A DNA stretch of 64,000 nt from Vitis vinifera (GCF_030704535.1 NC_081821.1:9191001-9255000); one strand, 5' to 3'. Shown: positions 1 through 13,660, numbered from the stretch's first letter. Notes: generated from the letters alone by a model not told the origin. Numbers and translations are program-made.

Positions 1-459
1 ACTTCAATCAATACTCTATTTTAAGATTAGGGTATCTTTCTAGACCTTGCGATTGTTTCTTCTTGTTTTTCTTTTGTTTGAAGCTGGGTCAATCCTTTGA
101 GCTAACATGGTGTTTTAATGGTTGGATTATTCGTTGACCCATTAAGAAAGTAGGAACTAAAGTAGGCAAATGATTTTGGGGGCAAAGACTAATTCCATTA
201 TAGAACAGTACTTGATTACAATGATATCAGATACACAACTCAATTCCCTCATGGTACAAATCTTACATCATCTGGTTCTGCACTTGAAGAAAAGTTCTCT
301 ACCTCTCAACATGCGACCTGTCTCCTTGGATTTTCTAACATACTGTATAGATTGTTGTCACAGGCTAAGAAATCGATGTATAATGGATTTTTGTATCAGT
401 GGAGCCATCTATTGCTCCTCTGCCTCTTACAATGGATGCAGAGAAGTTTTGTAGCATAA
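1..459. other. 3' flank of the PADRE gene, no independent gene
   Basis: This stretch lies downstream of the stop codon of the minus-strand DUF4228 gene and probably holds its 3' UTR and terminator region. The short open frames here show no recognisable domain and no splice-consistent exon. Nothing else is supported. Confidence 0.5.
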
Positions 460-1459
460 TCAGCTTCCACCCTCTAAGATGCTATGCAATGAGGGTTGCC
501 ATGTTCTTGGCCTTGCTGTGGCAGAGTTTGCGCCTGCTGATGCTGCTGCTGTCCTTCCTCGCCCTCTTTCATGTCCTCTTTCATGGCGTGCCATCTGAAA
601 TGTTTTCAAAGTGATTAGAGAATTGAGGTCATGTATCAACAAATGAGCTTATATGTGAATAAATGTTCATGTTACCCTATTATCAAAGGAAGTGCATATG
701 ATTTTCTCTCCAATTAGTACTCCAAATCAACCTCATATAGATTTGCTAGGAACCCTTCAATGTTTAAGCATTGATTCATTTTCTTCTTTCAAATGTTGGA
801 ATTTTGCTTCAGTTTTGTGGGCATTTGAAGAATTAAATAACAGTGAACGGAGGAAACAGCTGCCTAATTTCTGTATTCTTGATGGATGTGTAGTTTTGGT
901 TGAATCATGTTGATATGTGAGTTCTCAATTAACAAGTAGAGAAAGTAGAAATTCACCTGATGGTTCTTCTCCATTTCAGATCTTCTCACAGTAAACTCTA
1001 ATCCACCTCCCAGCTTCTCATTCACCCTCCCTGCCATATCTGCAGATGCTGCCTGGGTCTTCTTCATCTTAGCATACTTCTTTGCCCACAATGCTTTCAT
1101 TACCTCTGCAACCCAGAAAACACACAAAGGCATTAGCACCAACCACCCAACAGGGAGAAGGAGCCAGGAGGTGATGATAAAGACAAACCTTCAGCAGTGA
1201 TGAGCCTATAGACTTGGCCAAGCACAAGAGTATCAGTGGGGCGGAGGAGCTTAACGCGGGTGATCCGAACAGAGCTGGGGGCGGTGGTGGTTGTGGCAGT
1301 GGTTGGACACAAGGTGGTGGTGATGAGAAGAGCAACATAGTGGCCAGGGTTCATCTTCATGACTTCACTGGCAGATACAGGCCAATATAACTTGTCTGCT
1401 TTACCACATGGGTATTGTATCACCAGTGTCGCTGCATCAATGGCCTGGCAATTCCCCAT
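460..1459 (-). CDS. PADRE (DUF4228) domain protein, 184 aa, 3 exons
   Basis: Coding exons on the minus strand are 1189-1459, 957-1105 and 460-594; all introns are GT-AG and the phases close (271+149+135 nt = 184 codons plus stop). The protein starts MGNCQA, a typical N-myristoylation start (Gly2) with an adjacent Cys4 that could be S-acylated. The first exon carries the PADRE core (a VMKMNPGHYVALL segment and RPTDTLVLGQVYRLI), and exon 2 begins with the family-typical EEVMKALWAKKYAKMKK. The last exon is Arg-rich and ends with the conserved RPRTWQPSLHSI tail. Members are small plant-specific proteins often induced by pathogens or abiotic stress; biochemical function is unknown. The start is fixed by the MGNC motif and the absence of upstream coding sequence. 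A TATA box sits about 100 nt upstream. Exon 3 rests on one acceptor (TTTCAG before 594), supported by the conserved tail. Confidence 0.9.
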
Positions 1460-1494
1460 CTCTCTCTCTCTCTCTCTTTCTCTCTCTGTGTCTC
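1459..1494. repeat. (CT)n microsatellite in the 5' leader of the PADRE gene
   Basis: A nearly pure CT run, GA-rich on the gene strand, directly abuts the ATG of the minus-strand PADRE gene. It falls between the start codon and the TATA box, so it is probably transcribed as a (GA)n leader, which is common in plant 5' UTRs. Confidence 0.85.
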
Positions 1495-1557
1495 AATGGA
1501 GTTTAGAGGTGGTGGTTGAAGGAGGAAGGAAGGTGGAGGAGTTCACACGCCTATCTC

Positions 1558-1564
1558 TTTATAG
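1558..1564 (-). promoter_or_regulatory. TATA box of the PADRE gene
   Basis: CTATAAA on the minus strand lies 98-104 nt upstream of the ATG at 1459. That predicts a transcript start near 1530 and a leader of about 70 nt including the GA repeat. Position and match are good, but this is inferred from sequence only. Confidence 0.65.
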
Positions 1565-1724
1565 CCAGTAGCCACCACCCACCACCTCTCACTTCGTAAT
1601 TTCCACGGTGGCTAGGGGTATTTTCGTCAAAGTAACAATAAAACCATGGGGTATGTTTTACAGTCAAATAACCGGATTGTCCTCTCTTGTTGTGATGTGG
1701 CGGGGTATGATTGGGTAGTGAAAT

Positions 1725-1919
1725 TCTGGAATACCGTTCCTGAGATAAAATTCTGGATGACACGTGCAATGTGGGAGAAGTTCCTGTGGTGTTCAGAGGA
1801 GGAAAGGTCTCGGTACACCCAAGTCTCTGATTGGTCGAGACCATACATTTTCGTGCTCCCTCGGACACCTGAGTTTAACCGTAACGCTCTGTTGATGAAC
1901 CGTTACGTGTGGACGTGGC
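1725..1919. promoter_or_regulatory. Stress-element cluster upstream of the PADRE gene
   Basis: Within 300-460 nt upstream of the ATG are a palindromic G-box CACGTG (1761-1766, in an ACACGTGC context), TACGTGT (1904-1910) and GACGTGGC (1912-1919), all ABRE/G-box-like. A TTCnnGAA heat-shock-type core (TTCTGGAA) lies near 1725-1732. Such clusters fit ABA or stress regulation of this family. Short motifs also occur by chance, so the functional reading is an inference. Confidence 0.4.
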
Positions 1920-3699
1920 TAGTACTGGCGCAGTACAATCCTACTCCCACTCTCCAAATCCCACGTCAAGGCACGCGCCAATCTCATCAAAGCCATTTCC
2001 CAGCCCCTTGCTTTTATTTTATAAATAATAAAATCAACTTAAATCGTGAAAGCGACTTCCCTTAGATGAGGGCGCGTGGGGTGGAAAAGAGGTGTTTGGC
2101 GTGAAATTTGAGTGGGAAGTGGGGAGAAGTAAAGATAACGTGAGGGGAGCCGTGAGGTAAGAGGTGGGTCCCAACCCGCAGCGCGCGCAATAAGTGCGTG
2201 TCGCGTGTGAGGGTTCCCTCCCACTCATTCCTTTCTTTCTCCACTTTTTCATAGGATAAAGGAAAAAAATTGCCAGCTTTACCACTTTCAAAACGGCGTC
2301 GTATCATGGTCTGCCATAGTGTCCAACTTTTGAAGATCCTGTGGGTATTTCTCCTGCGCCCCTTTTTCGTTTTTCAATCATCAATGATGTGGGTGGTTAC
2401 GCTTTTAACATGTAATTGCATATTTTGTTTGGATGATGAGAAAATTTCATGTTATTTTCCTTCCTTTTCATTCCCCTTTTTCATGATGAGATGACAACAC
2501 ACAGTGTGTAAAGCCATTGATGAGGTTTTCACTTCCCAAAAAGAGCCTCATGCTATTGTGCCCTTCAAATAAATAAGGGAGATGAAAGAAAATCACTTAT
2601 ACTGGAAGCTGGTGTGTGAGTGAATGTACCCAATGGAGACCCACGTGGTTCCAAACCATTCAGTGGGGAAGGGGACCATGAGAGATGCATGGACGGTGGT
2701 TGAATTTGGAAACAGCCAATTGATACAGATCGAGTGGTGGACCCAGTTATTTGGCCGATTTTCCGTCTTCAAATCCGACGGCTGTCATTTCACCAGGACC
2801 CACTTTTCCCGTCTGTATCACATTAGAAAATAATCATTGTAGGTTTTGTTTTTTCTTTTCCTAGTATTTTTCAACATTAATATTTTGTAATAAAAACTCA
2901 TTTATGAATATTTGTTTTGTTTAAAATTTTATCAATATTTTAAGTTTATAAAATATTAGTGTATTTGATTGTGTGATTTAAAAACAATTTTCTATTTTTA
3001 AAAATAAAAAATTATTTTTAAAAAATTATACCACTATTTAATTGTTATTCTCTGGAAATAATTTATAAAAATAAAATGAAATAGTAAATAATTTTTAGAG
3101 AATTTAACTAATTTTTTTAATATATATATATATATATATATATGAGTCTGTTTGACTATGCTTTATGAAACTTATTTTTAAAAATTGTTTTTAAGTTAAA
3201 GAATACAAAATGATTCTTAAAAAACAAGTTTAAGAAAATACGGTGAAACAAAACTTATGTATTAAAAAAAAATATTAATGAAAATAATGTTTCATATTTA
3301 TAGCCATAATAGCAATTCCTTTGGGTTTTAAAGATGACAAGAACAATTTTAAGTTCAAAGGGGACAACAATGACTTGACATTTGTAATACATCAAAATTA
3401 GGGCCTCATACATGATGAGAGCATTGAAACCACAGAAACTAGATTCAATAACAAATGAGAGGCCACCTCGCCAACTCAACCATATACTTTCCATAATTGT
3501 AGTTGCTTAGTCATGGTCAATGGCTTTGCTCTCTGATAGCAACAATTCTTTCCACCTTCTTCCTCTTTATATGAACACATTACATGTGCATTCAAAGAGA
3601 AACAATTGATGTTGTTTGTACATTCTATAGCATAATTTCTTCAATTTATGTTTCATTGATGAGTTTTAACTTATTTGTAATTTGTACATCTTAATATGG
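1920..3699. other. Intergenic, AT-rich, with an (AT)n run
   Basis: No gene is supported. The 1920-2830 part is GC-richer and promoter-like but has no downstream plus-strand gene. An (AT)11 microsatellite occupies 3121-3142. Around 3145-3250 is an AT-rich segment with the same run of TTTTTAAAAATTGTTTTTAAG-like words as the hairpin-type repeats elsewhere in the window, probably a degraded member. Confidence 0.5.
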
Positions 3700-4440
3700 T
3701 AGCAAAGTTGCTTATATAAGACATTTTCCTAGGTTCGACATTTTAATTTAAATTGATAGTGGTTCGGTATTTTGTTTAAATTGATAATTTGTTATGGTAT
3801 TAAGTAATTTTTTTAAAACTTGATTGGTCATTGAACTGAAAAAATTACGAATTCACGATTCAATGGTCAGACTGAAAGTTGAATCGCAGTCAATTAATGA
3901 CATCAGTACAATTGCTTATATAAGACATTTCCTAGAGTTCTTAAATTAATAGTTTGTTAGGATATTAAGTAATGTTTTTAAAACTCGATCGGTCATTGAA
4001 TTGGAAAAATTACCGATTCACGGTTTAATGGTCGGACTGAAGGTTGAACCAAAGTCGATCAGTGACGTTAACACAATTGCTTATATAAGACATTGTTCTA
4101 GGGTTTGGCATTTTGATTTAAATTGATAGTTTGTTACGGTATTAAAAAATGTTTTTAAAACTTGATTAGTCATTGAATTGGAAAAATTACCGATTCACGG
4201 TTTAATAGTCAGACTAAGAGTTGAACCGCAGTCAATCAATGACGTCAACACAATTGCCTATATAAGACATTTTCCTAGGGTTCAGCATTTTGATTTAACT
4301 TGATAGTTTGTTATGGTATTAAGCAATAATTTTAAAACTTGATCGGTCATTGAATTGAAAAAATTACCAATTCATGATTCAATTATCAAACTAAGGATTA
4401 AACCGCGGTTAATCAATGATGTCATAAATTTATAATTCAT
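3700..4440. repeat. Degenerate tandem array, about four units of roughly 170-200 bp
   Basis: The landmark C(T/C)TATATAAGACATT recurs at 3711, 3914, 4080 and 4258, giving periods of 203, 166 and 178 bp. Each unit also carries a TTTTTAAAACTTGAT..GGTCATTGAATTGAAAAAATTAC block, a GATTCACGGTTCAATGGTCAGACT-like block and an AATCAATGACGTCA-like end. Units differ by substitutions and indels, so the array is old. The tail near 4420-4460 resembles sequence at 63080-63130, so the unit may come from a dispersed repeat family. Confidence 0.8.
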
Positions 4441-7400
4441 ATATTATTAAAATTAAAATTTTTAATATATTTGTTTTTTTATCTTTTATTAGGGTTAAAT
4501 TGATGAAAAATATTAAGTACTGAATCAATATTTACCAAACTATAGAGAGATTTCAAACCCTAGGTAGGGTTTTGGTACAAGTCACATGTCAAAACCTAGA
4601 ACACATGTCTCGGTATGTAAATGTCGAGTGAATGATGTTTTATGCAGGCATGTGAAGGATGAGGTATGATAGCTTTTTAAACTTAACTGTACTGTCTCAA
4701 ACTTTAAAGGTCTGTTATTCAAAAATAGGGCAGAGGGTGGGGAAACTGCAAGTCTACAACCGTTAAATATTAGAGTTAAGGATCTTAACTTCTTGCGTAC
4801 AAGGTCTATGGAGCCCTGAATATTATATGACAAGTCCAACTTTTCCATTGTTTGTGCATGATTTTATGTATACAACTAGTGGGTACCATTCAATTCCTTT
4901 TCTTTTTCAAGAAATTAAAGTGGGTAGGAGCAACATTTGTAGGTCCCCAATATCAGTGCCTTGGTATTTAATATTCCAAATCCAACCCCCCTCCCCCACC
5001 AGTGACCAAACCCCATGGATTACATTTTTAGGGTTCTTGTGGGGAATGGGCTTCTTAGTTTCCACTCACCTAATGCCCCCATAATTTAGGGTACCCACCA
5101 GAGAGCAGCCAAGGGTTTGTGGTTAAATTGGGTTGCCTAGGGCTCTGTTTGAATCTTTTCCTCAATCTAGTGGGTAAATTGTTTAAAAACAAAAAGGGTA
5201 ATGTAAGTTGGATAAGCTCACAAACAGGGTCTCCAAATTGTGGTCACATTTGATTTGGATAGGCCAACTGCAATTGGGTTGCAAATATGTTACCATAAAA
5301 GATCAATCAATCCAATATTCTACATGAATATAACAACATGACAATGATGATGTTGATGACTTGATGATGAGAATTCTTCATCCTCTGATTAGGATGGTCC
5401 TAAAGACCTAACCATTCCCATTAACGGTGGGAACATCCACACAAGGGTCCATGAAAGATCCATGCATTCAATGATGGAGTCACCTAAGGCCTAGAGGTGG
5501 AATCTGATATTTTCAAGGATGTTCATTTAAGGTGAAGGACATCTTCATCACTTTCAGTGGGGGGCCATGGAAGAGACTTTTATCTACCCAATGAAGCACA
5601 TTTATTTCATTTGAAATCATATCTGAAGCCGCACCAGATATTCAACCCTTTCTCTAATAAAATTGAAGCAATCATCCAACCCCAACTGCTATTCCCAACA
5701 CAGTAGAAGAGTAAAGGACTTGACTCACAAAATAATTATTAAGGCCTGGAGATTAGTACAAAAGACATGGGAAATTCTGGGAAATTGTTTATTCAGCTGA
5801 ATCCAGAGATACATTCATCCTTTTTTCCACCAAACAGATATGGAAAATGAGCAAAAAGAGACTATCACAGCAGCAATCTGAAGTCAGTAATTCTTCCAAA
5901 CACATATTCATAGGAACGGGCACAGGCACATATGCATCAAGTACTATCATTTCTACCAGCTTCAAGTATTAGGGTAAATAATAAGAAAGAATCTGCTGGT
6001 GTCATTATAACAGAATAAATATACGATCAACATCAATGATAACCTGGAGAACCTGCCATGCTTAATACTGACCATACAGATCCTGTGTTCCCCGTTCAAG
6101 CATGTCGACAGTTTTTGAGTCTAAAAGTCTTGTAGCTTCTATAAACGCAACCCACACAATAACCCGAATTTATGAAAGAAAAATGTCATTGTTGCTCCTC
6201 CTGTTGGGTCAAATGGCCCCCTGCTGCTTACTACATTATTTGTCTAATCTGATCATTTGGTAAATTAGGCTTACAAGGCAAGGTAAGGTGGTTGTTCTGT
6301 CACCTTAAATAAGAGTTTGAACCACATCAAATTTGGGATGCCTAGTTTCAACTAATAAAAAGCCAATCATATATCTTTAGATATTAAGGTATGGACTCTC
6401 TGTAGCCCCAAGGAACAGACAAAAAAACATGTAGATGTGTTAAAGAAGGAAAGAGACAAAAGGATTCAACAACTGATGATTTAAGACAGGAAGATACTGA
6501 GGTAAACTAAACCCCTCAATGCCCCCAAACTTGAAATTGAATGAAAGCAAGGCAAGGTATTCACCATCTTATTTTGAAACCAATCCATTGTGTTTTTGAG
6601 GGTTTCTAAATGGGTTAGCTTTTCCTAACATATTTCTCAGATACCAACACTTCTTTAAGATCCATGAATGATCTCAGATCTATTCTACTTAGGTCATGAT
6701 ATCTTTGGATGAAATTAGGCTTGTGTTCAAGTGATATCAAATCAAAACAAATTGATTCCATTTCCATGGGATGCCCTACCAAGTTTCTTTATCCACTGTT
6801 GGGACAAATTCAAGACTATATATAGTAATTTCCAATTTTATAGATCCCCTGAATCCTGATCATTTCTATTTCATCAGTCATTTCTTGGTTGCTCAAACAC
6901 TATGCTCATAAGCCACCTGGAAGCACAACTGATTCCAGTCAAACAGGAGTTTAAAAGACAGTTGAGCAACAAAAAATGGAAAGATGGAGACAGTCATTAT
7001 TATTAAGATGTGTGAAACTGCCCTGAGTCAATCAATGTCACCTCTAACCAAAAACTCTAAGCTAATCCAACTCGTCATGACTGCACAGCCTGATCAAATA
7101 TTAGCCTAACAACAAGTTTAAATATAATTTGCCAACAAAATTCATTAATCAAGTATCCAACAATCTCCCCATGATAGTTGGATTAATTTAGGCCTCACAA
7201 ACATACTCATCCAAATTGCAAGTGCTATTCAAATAATGTATATTCAGGAGCAGGATAAACAGGAGTATAACTTTCTCAGAAAAAAAAAAAAAATCACAAG
7301 AAATTGCAAAAGAGGAATGCAACCAACTTGCTTCATTGCTAGGTCAAGTCCATTTCACCCATTGGATTTACAGCGAAAAATTAATAAATAAATGTTCTAA

Positions 7401-7565
7401 GGCATCCTGTAAAGGAGGTGACTGATTTATACTGTGCTATAGCATGCAACAGGATTCACAAGTAAAACAAAGAACGATGATATTAATATTATAGCATGAG
7501 CCCGAAGAGAGCTATTGAGTGTGCAAGACTTGGTAAGACCGCATTAGAACTCAGTGACGAGCAGA
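4441..7565. other. Intergenic plus 3' flank of the NAT gene
   Basis: No coding region is supported. The part next to 7565 should hold the 3' UTR of the minus-strand NAT transporter gene. The remainder is AT-rich, with only short frames lacking domains or conserved splice structure, and an A13 run near 7280. Confidence 0.5.
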
Positions 7566-10500
7566 TTACACAGATGGGAAATATTTGTTGAGATTGAAAG
7601 GCAAAGAATAAAATTCCTCACTTCTTGTATCAGTCTTGAAGGATCGGAACTTGTCCCACCAATGCTTACCCCTGTCTTTCCTAACTGAGCCATCTTTCCG
7701 ATGGAGTGTGATGTCCAGTAAAAATGCCAGGCAGCCCGCAACAAATGCTTCCGATGAGAAGGGGACATTTATCATATCATTGAACTGCCAATAAGAAAGC
7801 ATGACATTTTCTTTTAGTGGTGAACACAATAACAAAAGTTTGCTTTAAGATTAAGAGCCATCCAATGTACATACCCATCTCCCACTAGTATGAACTGGAC
7901 CATAACCTCTAATAGCTGTGAACTCATTGAAGTACTGTGGCACAGAAAAGCCCATAAAAATTGAGAATCCTAATATGAACTTTGTTCGGAAGCTGTTCAG
8001 GTTGCAGAACTGAAGGAAGCTCAGACCTCCTGAACCTGCAGTTGCAAAATCAAAATGAAGATATCATAAACTTAAACTGATGGAAATGAATCTGAAGTTC
8101 AAAAAGTCTGTTTGGTGGCTTGTTATTTTGTATATACATACCCACATAGGCAAAGAAAAGACAATACAAAGCAGCAACAATTGGTGCTGGAATTGAAGCG
8201 AAGACTGCTCCAAATTTACCTGCACAATCATGGATATTTGATTATAAGGGATTGATCATATATTCAATCTGCACAAGTCAAATAATACCTGATGCCTCAA
8301 AACATACCAAGAATGGAAAAGAAAATCATGAACCCAGCTGATATTTGAACAACCCTTCTGCTGCCAACACGTGTTAATGCTAAAAGACCAGCATTTTCTC
8401 TGTATGGAACCCAAGCAAAATCCCCAGGTCAAGTTTTTTTATTTTGATCAAAACTCCTCGAGTCAACATGGAAGTTTTGTTTTATGATTGATTAATGTAG
8501 AAATGTAAACCAAAAGGGTTTTCCATAAGAGTCTTACACAGATACTGATGATCCATTCACAGTTCCAAATAACCCAGATAACAAAATGCCAATTCCCTGA
8601 GAACAGGAATAAACAATTAATTCACAACTAATAAGAATTCAACATTTTCCTGTCATTGAAGTATAGGCGATTCGCATGGTAGTGTTGTGCACAGCAGAGA
8701 CAGATATTTGCAATACACTCATCATCATTGCTAGTAACATGGTCAACTTCCTGGCAGATTATAGCCTCTCACCCCACCATAGAGATAGAGAAGATCATAT
8801 ATATTTTTTCAATACCTCTTTACTATGATGGTCTTTTATATCTTTTACCATATTTTCTATTGTCATACAATTGTTCAGTCTAGATTATTCCCAGTCAAAC
8901 ATTTAGGAACCCTGGATTGCCCCTTTAGTATTTTTTTTCCCCCTTTTTTAAATGACTAGATGAAGTTGACATTTAATAAATAGGTTGAGCATATGAAATA
9001 TATGCAGTGGAAGACACTACCTAATCCTTTCATCAATGATGTAAGCTCCTATCCCTTTGAGTAAGCGTGTGCATACAAGAAAGTGCCCATGTGTATAATA
9101 GGACAGATGGTGGACCCACAGAGGGCATTACACCATAAAAGAACATGCTTTGCATTCAAAAACTAGAGCTGCCCACTCAGACCTCTCTAAGGGGATATCT
9201 TTATCTTCCTTTTTACTATAGGAAAAAATATATATATTATCAATGGCTCAATTTCCATAACATTTAGCCTATTCTTTAGTGTGCATATGTATATGGATGC
9301 ATACAGGAATTCCATGAAAATGACAAGCTAAAATGAGACCTGATCCCACAATAAGATGGATATGAAAAAACAACTTAATTCAACTACAATCCATGCTTTT
9401 GTACTTTCTAAGTTTTGTTACAATATTAAAGAAAAAAAAAAGGCAAGCCTCTTAAGTTTACCTGCCAACCAACACCCCGGCTGAGAATGGAAGATGGCAA
9501 ATGAGTTGCACTTGCGAACCTCGACACCGCAATAAAAGCACCTGTGGACTGTTTATATCATAACAAATATGTAAGGGAGAAGTGAAGTTAAGAACTTCAA
9601 GGGATTATAAATATTAGTATTCCTACAAAATAATAATACTAATGCATATTTGCTCATGCAGCCCATGCCTATGATGATTACCACATGATTTCAACATGTT
9701 ATGAAATCATATTAATGAAAAATATTTTAGTTCCTCTCTAATGGAGTTTCAAAGCAAACACATGGAGGATAAAAAAACTAGATGAGCTGCAAATAGAATG
9801 GCTATGCAGCAGGAAAAGAATCCATAAATCATAATAATAACGACCACAATGATGGTGATGAAGAATTGATAAGATGAGTTTAGTAAAGTTTAATAAAGAA
9901 CACAAACCTCTACAAGAGCAACAAATGAAGTAACCATCATGGCAAAAGCTTCTCCAGCATCAAATGTAGGTGCTCCCCATTGAAAGGGATACGGAATCCT
10001 TATCCTGAGAAACCAAACACCAGTGCAGAAATAAGGAACATCTTCCTCACATGTTGACCCACAACATAAGCGATGCTTGTCTATGAATTAGATTAAGTGA
10101 AGCAATGCCGAGGATAAATCAAACTCTCATTGCAAAAGTACCTAGTAGATTACCTAGAGCTAATGTCAATTCAATAACATGTGAAACATGAAATAAGTCC
10201 AAGACTAAAAATCACATGAACACTCCAAAGAGGAAAAAAAAATTCTTTGTAATTCGCATAGTTCAATCAGTGCTTATTCCATCACAAGCTTTAACTGAAA
10301 GACGATTCAAATAATTCATGCGATTGAAACTCTCTAGGTAAGCTGCATGACACTAGATGCACCAAATCAACCTGATCACTATAAACAAATGCAACCGAAG
10401 CTTTTAAAAGAAATATATAATACTTTTCTTCTCAATTGATCCCATTCTCTAATACTTTTCTTTTTAGGCTGAGTGGTTTCTCTACGACTTAAAACAGGTA

Positions 10501-13500
10501 AACAACATATAATACAATGGAAAAGATTTTTGATGCATACTTCATTGAAAAAAAAGAAAAGATTTTCCATAAGAGTATTAATGCCTCTAATAAGTTTGAT
10601 TTATAAAATCAGTGTTATACGAGGGGATATTAATAAATACAACAGAGCATAGCCACATTGGCATTTTGAGATTTTGGTCATCATATTGACATGTAACCCT
10701 AGAGAAATGCCTAAGGTGAACAACTACCAGAATAAAAGAGCAGAAACATACCATGGAGCAGCATCTATAAGTCCAGCACGATCAGTACGACAGCTTGCTT
10801 GTGTCTTTGGCGCAGCACCATTGTAAGCCCCACCCACCGTGAGTAGGTGAGCATAAATCCAGACAATCACCACGGTGAATATAACAGCAAAACGGTCAAA
10901 TATATTTTTTCCAGAGTGTATCACATGTGGCATGTACTGCAAAACAAGCATTGGAAATTAATAATATTAACATAATAAGAACAATCCAACACAAAATTAC
11001 AGAGACAAAATGCAATAGATTATATATCACAAGTGGGTAATCTGAATTCACAAGAAAATTCATTTGTGGGACTTCAAAGAACATTACCTGTGAGACAAGT
11101 ATTAAAATGATAAGCTGTGGCAGTCCAATCTCCACACATTTGGCAACCTAAATGTCCAAAGCAAGCATTAACATTCTATTCTAATAAAATGAATAACATA
11201 TCAGCAAACCCAAAAAGATTTTAACTACTATCCATTCCAAATGCAGTGGAAGTACACTTACACCAGGAAAACCGAACTCATAGAGACCAAACCCTGCTAG
11301 AGATACCAAAGGAACAGCTGAAAGTGGACTTAGAAACCTGAACCAATATAAAGGGTGTGGAAAAATTAACCAACATGATTTTAGAGGTTCCAAGATGGAA
11401 CTGTCATAACAGAGTATTAGAATTTTGAATTGCATATAGACTCTATTTGAGCATACGCTTAAAAAAATATATGTATGCATTCAGGTGATAAGAATCTCCT
11501 ATAATCTCCATTTCAGACATCTTATTTTAATAATAAGAAAGATAAAATAAAAAAGATGAAGAAAGAAAGGGGGCAAAAGGGTGAGGGGAAGAAAAACTAC
11601 TTCAAAAATCAGATTGATTCAGAGTATAACCAAAATTATTTTGAGTCAGCCAAAATGGGCCCTGCCTAGTGAATCTTTTAGGGTAAGGCTTTAATGGACA
11701 AACTCATTTGAGGGCCAAACAAATATAAGCCATCTATTAACAATTACTAATAAAATGAAAGTAAAAGCTGTCTGAGGCTCTAGGCATTGTCTAAAATTAT
11801 AAGCATATTTAGATTTGAACCAACCTCGTAACATTACGCCAAAGGCCACTGAAACCTAGGACAATCTGAAGAGTTGAAGCAACAATCATGGCACCTTGGA
11901 TTGCCCGCATAGTCCTCTTGAATTTCTGAATAAGCATAAAAATGATTATATCGTTACAACCACCCTGAAACTAACATCATCAAGGTTTAAATGCAGTGTT
12001 TGGATGCACAATTGCTCTTTTGTTTTCTTGGTATGCATTATGTTAAAATGCTTTTTCTGCATTAAAATAATTTGTGCTTGGATGCTCCAAATATTACTTT
12101 GGTGAAGTTGGGAAAATTAGAGATATCAACAAACACACATGTTTTATAACCCATGCTGTAGTGAGAAAGGAGAGCTCATGTTTCTCAACACTTTTCACTT
12201 AAGAGTAAAAAAGAATGTTTTGATTAATAGAAAAAGTTTTCCATAAGAACAACACAATGAGCCCACCAGTTTACAAGATTAAATGCAACATCCAAACATC
12301 AGCCAGTATAATTGGAACAGAATCCAGATTAAAAAAAACCTGTATAGGATCCCCATCATCACTGAATCGACCAGCCAGAATAATTGAAATTGTAGCTGCA
12401 ACAAATGTATAAGAGCCTCCAATCACAGCAGGTAATCTACTTCCAAATAGTGTTTGGGTGAATGTGTTCAAACCAGCAACAAAGAGCAGTGTCTGAATCA
12501 CCTTTGCTTTCTCTTCCTAAAAGAATGGACAATGTGATTTTAGTTACACAGATTAGGAACCATGTCTGGGAAACAAGACTGGCTTAAAAGGAATTAAAAA
12601 AAATTGTGTATTTTATCTTACATTTCCTCCTCCCATCTGGGGAACAAGAGCAGTGGGGATGAGAACTGTTGTACCGAGCATCACTATATAGTGTTGGAAA
12701 CCGAGAATGATAGCCTCGGCTGAAAAAAGAGAAAACCCATAATTTTGAAGAATTAAATGCAAATAAGGTAGTAAAAATAAATAAATCAATCAATCAAGTA
12801 CCTACCCACCCACCAATAAACAAAATCAAACAGAGGGGAATTAAATAAAGAGAAAGGAATCAGTAACGGTTCTCAAATTAAAAATGATTACACAAGTTCA
12901 GTTATCACTGAGCCTCTGTTTTCCTGCTGAGAAACCGACAAAGTAAGATAAAATAGGATTTTGAATTTCATGCCTAAGTTGTTTGCTGGTTTCTAAAAAA
13001 TGCATTACTCGACTTAACTGACCATAATATCCACTAATCCAAAGCTGTATTAAGGGCAGTTTAACAAAGGATTTTGTTAGAAGACAAAGAAAAAAACCAG
13101 ACAATAATTCAAATTTCTTTCCTCTTCCTCCTTTTTCTCAGCGCCCAAATGAAGAATCCAAACCCAGATCCCAATTCCATAGAATGGCCACATGGTCAAG
13201 AACCCATAGAAAAATATTTACATAAATTTATCAGCAAAATAATGGGGTTTCTTATTTCACTCACTTTCTCAGAAAAAAAAAAAAAAAAGAAGGCACGGTA
13301 TCTTCCAGAAACATTAAAGAGTAACTCAAAAAGCTACTTTCAACAATAAGATAGAGAGATAACATATCCAAAACAATTAACCTATCGTTTGTATACTTAC
13401 CAAAAATTATCTAAATCGATTCATGAGGAATCAGATTTAGAGTCAGACTTACATAAAGAATCAACAATTGGCTTAAGACTGAACAAGAAAAATAGAATTT

Positions 13501-13660
13501 ACCCAAAAAAGAAAAGAAGGATTGATAAGAGTGGATTTATAGAGAGATACTCACGCCATGATGGAGGACTGGTAATGCAGAAATGAACGCCCGGTAGCTG
13601 CTCCTTTGGTGGGTGTGGCTGTGGCTCCTCTGCCTTTCCACCGCCTCCTCCACCTGCCAT
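7566..13660 (-). CDS. NAT: Nucleobase-ascorbate transporter (NAT/NCS2), 531 aa, 14 exons
   Basis: Minus-strand coding exons: 13555-13660, 12622-12719, 12340-12516, 11825-11925, 11262-11337, 11088-11147, 10752-10936, 9908-10004, 9462-9548, 8538-8596, 8308-8399, 8142-8219, 7875-8035, 7566-7784. All are GT-AG, phases close, total 1596 nt. The N-terminus MAGGGGGGKAEEPQPHPPKEQLPG and the C-terminus ending NLNKYFPSV are those of the plant NAT5/6/7 clade; NAT6-like is my best guess, paralogue not certain. The conserved QH (Gln44-His45, GFQHY in TM1) and the NAT signature ENAGLLALTR (about residues 350-359, split by the intron between exons 10 and 11) are intact. So is the TM8 FDAGEAFAMM..ALVE segment. 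Known family role: a plasma-membrane protein with 12 or more helices, symporting purines, uracil or ascorbate; Arabidopsis substrates are mostly unproven. Length matches the family. No sign of decay. Confidence 0.95.

Noticed and set aside
1646..2065. A 139-codon plus-strand open frame upstream of the PADRE gene
   Set aside because: It overlaps the promoter of the minus-strand PADRE gene, has no recognisable domain and composition unlike a conserved protein. Chance frame.
3660..4440. CRISPR-like array at the ~180-bp repeats
   Set aside because: Units are long, diverged and lack unique spacers; this is plant nuclear DNA with an ordinary tandem repeat.
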